Origin: JAAZXR01 sp040265175
Lineage (GTDB): Bacteria > Myxococcota_A > Polyangia > Nannocystales > Nannocystaceae
Direction of reading: 5' to 3'
DNA length: 7,907 bases
Assembly: GCA_040265175.1 (NCBI GenBank)
Contig: JBDQGY010000205.1
Coordinates: 1-7,907 of the forward strand
In this document: piece by piece, positions 5,397-7,907 of the stretch
How the letters are laid out: each line of letters starts with the position of its first letter
Numbering within the stretch: the first letter of the stretch is position 1
The notes under the pieces: model-generated
Seen by the model: only the letters and a program-made list of their open reading frames with translations
The model's database searches: none
Told to the model about the DNA's origin: nothing
Program-made: the position numbers and the translations under genes

Positions 5397-7907
5397 CTAC
5401 AAGAAAGGGTCGCAGGTCGTCACGACCACATCGCCGGCGTCGCGCGGCTGGAGTTTGTAGTTGCTGAAGCTCCAACCGTGAATGCCTGTAATGCCGTCAA
5501 ACGCGGTGCCGACAGGGCAGTCGTTTCCTAAGCCCGCGGTCGAGTCCGCATCGGCGACCCCGTCGTCGATGCGGAGGCCGCCCGTAACCTCAAACTCGTC
5601 GTAGTCGTCGGGTGCGTCTGGATTAACGTCGACGATGGAGACCGCTCCAACTTGGAGGAGCATGGACTCGTAGCCCTCTCCATCTGCGCCACCGGTGGCG
5701 ATGGAGCCCGGGTCAGCGACCTGCAACGGGGAGAACGGAAGCGCCGTCGCTGCGTCGGTCACGGTGACGCTCGTCGAGAGGATCTCCGAGAGGTCAAAAT
5801 ACTCCTCGTAGGTGCCTGAGACGGTCACGACATTCCCAATCGCGACGCTCGGGCTCGTGGAGCCGGTGTAGACGAAGATGCCCGTGAACGGCATCTGGGT
5901 CCCATCCTCAATATAAAATCCCTGACTCGATCCTGTGGTGGGTCGCAGACCCGTCACGTATGCGCCGCTGACGGTGACCTGTGCTCCAGGGCTTGGGTGT
6001 GCAGGGTCTGACATGTCGCGGATGGCTTTGATGGTCGTGGCGCAGGCGGCGTTGCCCGGGTTGGGATCCGCGCAATCGTCACATGCGTCACCTTTGCCGT
6101 CACCGTCGTCGTCTGCTTGATCAGCGTTGGCGTTGATGGGGCAGTTGTCGACGCCGTTGGCGACGCCGTCCTCATCCATATCGTTGGAATCTTGAGGAGG
6201 GCACGCGTCGCTAGAGTCGAGAGGGCAGGGATCGCAGGCGTCTCCGGTGCCGTCGGCGTCTTCGTCGGGCTGCATGGTGTCCATGGGCCGCACTGGGTTG
6301 AAGATCAGCGGGCAGTTGTCTTCGCCATCGAGGATACCGTCGCCGTCAGCGTCGCCGTCTACCACGCCATCTGGATACTCTGCGCGATAGGGGACGCACG
6401 TGGGTTCATCCGCCGGTTCGCCGCAGAGGACGAGGGGATAGACGGCGTCGGTCGCTGCCTGCACCATGGCCAAGCTGGAGTTGCTCACGTCTTGGGCGAC
6501 GCAGGCGACCTTCGCGGTACCGCAGACATCGAGGGCTTCACATCCGTCCGTACCCAGCGCAGCCGAGGCGAGGAGGGAAGCGTCGCCGTAGAGGGTCTGG
6601 CCTCCGCGCGCGACCATCACCACGTCTTCGGGGTTGGCTCGAACTACCGCGCTGTGGGCGTCGAGGTCACCTGCGCGGAAGACCGCGAGGTCGCCCGCCA
6701 GCCCGCTCTTGAGCATGCCGGTGCTCAGTTGAGCCCCCGCGACGAACGCGGCGTTGGTGGTCACCATGCGCCAGAGCTGGACGTCGGAGAAGGTGTTGTT
6801 GAAGTGGGTCTCGTTGAGCTCAATTGCACAGGCCAACTCGCGCAAGAGGTTTGCCGACCCGCTCGGGAGCCAGTCGGTCCCTAGCGCCATTGGAACGCCC
6901 GCCCGCTCCATGAGAGAGACGGAGGCCGTATTCCCGTACAGCGCGATATTTGATCGCGGGGACCATACAACCTTCGAGTACTCGGGTTCGATATTATAGA
7001 TATCGCCGGCGGTCAGACCGACGGCGTGAACCAGCCCCGTCTGCGGCTCTACAAGATCGTTGTCGCCGGTCTGGATGCAGACGAACTCGTTGCGTGCCGC
7101 GAGGTCGATTCCCTCCGAGACGTGGGGGACGTAGGCGTCCAGGCCGGAGATGGAGTTGTTGGTCGCGATGTTGGGATACCCACACCCGCTGTCGAGTTTG
7201 GTCCCGTTGGCGTCGCCGAGCGGGAAGGTGTCGCTGTCGGCGGCCTGGTTGCCTAAGTCCTCCGACAAGCTGTTGGAGTCGAGGTTGCGCAGCAAGCCTA
7301 CGGTGCCACCGGCGGAGACCGTGGCGGTCGCTCCACCCATCATGAATCGAAGCTCCGCGCCCCGCATCACGTCGCCTGACGCGCCTCCGTTGTAGGGGAT
7401 CGTTGTGTGTCCGCCGGTGCCGGTACGCCAGTCGTGACGATGCTCGTAGCGCTCGTCCGTGAACTGGTGTGGCGGGTTGTTCGCGTAGGTGATGTGGTCG
7501 TGGGTGTTGATGAGCCCAGGGGACACCACCCCGTCTGGGCACGAGACGGTCGTTGCGAGGTCGGCATCGGCGGCGGTGTCACAGTCGCACCCTACGCAGG
7601 TGATCATGCCTGCCGCATCGACGAGGACGCTGCCGCCACGATAGATGGTCTCCGGCGCGAGGACATCTCCTTGGACGAGCAGGCCGGACGTGCCCTCCAC
7701 GGTCACTTCACAGGTGCCCGCAGACACGGGGGGGAGCGTCCCGCAGTCCACTTCTGCAGGAGGGGGGTCGCCGTCGCCGTCGCCGTCGCCGTCACCGTCG
7801 CCGTCACCGTCGCCGTCACCGTCACCGTCACCGTCACCGTCACCCGTCGGATCGGCGGACGAAGAGGAAGCATCGTCTCCCGAGCTCCCGCCGCAAAGGC
7901 ATGGGGA
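5397..7907 (-). CDS. Secreted amidohydrolase with Gly-Asp linker, thrombospondin type-3 repeats and OB-fold-like C-terminus (5' end outside window)
   Basis: Open from the right edge to TAG at 5397-5399 (836 aa seen), so the true start and signal peptide lie beyond the window; a GTG at 7751 is internal. The visible N-terminus (CLCGGSSGDD, then a Ser-rich stretch) resembles the mature start of a lipoprotein, followed by 13 Gly-Asp pairs and PPP. Counting from 7751: amidohydrolase domain about 25-365, with metal-ligand candidates H84 and H86 (NTHDH), H210 in HVSEG, H242 in VHAVGL and D293 in GTDW; all expected ligands are present, so a hydrolytic metal-dependent enzyme is likely, substrate unknown. 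W263 (VWSPRSN) stands where many relatives have His-Cys-Pro. A Cys-rich linker follows (404-452), then two thrombospondin type-3 Ca-binding repeats (about 463-570, DNCP and DGxGDxCD motifs). The C-terminal domain, about 572-775, resembles the OB-fold of ExeM/NucH-type extracellular nucleases (GFYIEDGT, GIFVY, VVTVSGTYEEYF). Many Cys suggest disulfides and export. Convergent with the kinase gene. Confidence 0.9.
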   Translation of the reverse strand, partial: SPCLCGGSSGDDASSSSADPTGDGDGDGDGDGDGDGDGDGDGDGDGDPPPAEVDCGTLPPVSAGTCEVTVEGTSGLLVQGDVLAPETIYRGGSVLVDAAGMITCVGCDCDTAADADLATTVSCPDGVVSPGLINTHDHITYANNPPHQFTDERYEHRHDWRTGTGGHTTIPYNGGASGDVMRGAELRFMMGGATATVSAGGTVGLLRNLDSNSLSEDLGNQAADSDTFPLGDANGTKLDSGCGYPNIATNNSISGLDAYVPHVSEGIDLAARNEFVCIQTGDNDLVEPQTGLVHAVGLTAGDIYNIEPEYSKVVWSPRSNIALYGNTASVSLMERAGVPMALGTDWLPSGSANLLRELACAIELNETHFNNTFSDVQLWRMVTTNAAFVAGAQLSTGMLKSGLAGDLAVFRAGDLDAHSAVVRANPEDVVMVARGGQTLYGDASLLASAALGTDGCEALDVCGTAKVACVAQDVSNSSLAMVQAATDAVYPLVLCGEPADEPTCVPYRAEYPDGVVDGDADGDGILDGEDNCPLIFNPVRPMDTMQPDEDADGTGDACDPCPLDSSDACPPQDSNDMDEDGVANGVDNCPINANADQADDDGDGKGDACDDCADPNPGNAACATTIKAIRDMSDPAHPSPGAQVTVSGAYVTGLRPTTGSSQGFYIEDGTQMPFTGIFVYTGSTSPSVAIGNVVTVSGTYEEYFDLSEILSTSVTVTDAATALPFSPLQVADPGSIATGGADGEGYESMLLQVGAVSIVDVNPDAPDDYDEFEVTGGLRIDDGVADADSTAGLGNDCPVGTAFDGITGIHGWSFSNYKLQPRDAGDVVVTTCDPFL
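7767..7844 (-). repeat. Hexanucleotide tandem repeat encoding (Gly-Asp)13
   Basis: Thirteen perfect-length 6-nt units, read on the plus strand as GTCGCC (6 copies) or GTCACC (7 copies), encode Gly-Asp pairs in the amidohydrolase gene on the minus strand. The unit types are grouped: four GTCGCC at 7767-7790, a mixed middle, and five GTCACC at 7815-7844. Gain or loss of units keeps the reading frame and changes only the linker length between the membrane anchor and the enzyme domain. Confidence 0.95.

Noticed and set aside
6117..6884. 255-codon plus-strand open frame inside the amidohydrolase gene
   Set aside because: It is antisense to the TSP3 and amidohydrolase segments; the valine/aspartate repetition mirrors the repeat coding on the other strand.
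7060..7085. CIQTG segment of the amidohydrolase read as a lost metal-binding His (His to Cys)
   Set aside because: The HVSEG motif 15 residues earlier is the better match for the HxxEG ligand motif, so the metal site is complete.
7767..7844. Tandem repeats considered as a CRISPR array
   Set aside because: The 6-nt units have no spacers and lie in frame within a coding sequence.

Overview
The window looks like a chromosomal segment of a GC-rich Gram-negative bacterium, most likely a Myxococcota/deltaproteobacterial-type organism. This is inferred from three things: a hybrid two-component sensor kinase with no adjacent partner, a secreted amidohydrolase carrying thrombospondin type-3 repeats and a long Gly-Asp linker after a Cys-containing N-terminus, and an IscA-like/rhodanese fusion of a kind I associate with myxobacterial monothiol glutaredoxins. 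Genus-level assignment is not possible; a Nannocystales-like lineage is only a guess. I see no tRNA, rRNA, CRISPR array, insertion sequence or phage gene.

Layout, left to right. (1) Positions 2-499, plus strand: the 3' end of a gene encoding the C-terminal half of an A-type Fe-S carrier (IscA/HesB-like) domain fused to a rhodanese domain. (2) Positions 493-1371, minus strand: an inward-rectifier-type (KirBac) potassium channel, tail-to-tail with gene 1 and overlapping it by 7 nt. (3) Positions 1461-1946, plus strand and divergent from the channel: a YbaK/EbsC-family aminoacyl-tRNA deacylase-like protein. (4) Positions 2007-2846, plus: a sirtuin (Sir2-family NAD-dependent deacylase) of a variant subgroup. 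(5) A 218-nt gap (2847-3064) rich in inverted repeats, including one 15-bp imperfect hairpin. (6) Positions 3065-5317, plus: a membrane-bound hybrid sensor histidine kinase with a C-terminal receiver domain. (7) Positions 5397-7907, minus strand, running off the right edge: a secreted, probably lipid-anchored amidohydrolase with a Gly-Asp linker, thrombospondin type-3 Ca-binding repeats and a C-terminal OB-fold-like domain.

The genes do not form an obvious single pathway. YbaK-like and sirtuin genes could be co-transcribed, and the kinase follows the sirtuin on the same strand after the structured gap. The kinase and amidohydrolase genes converge. I found no convincing new defence or mobile system. 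The most unusual items are the hairpin cluster in front of the kinase, the multi-domain amidohydrolase with its hexanucleotide microsatellite, and the Fe-S-carrier/rhodanese fusion.
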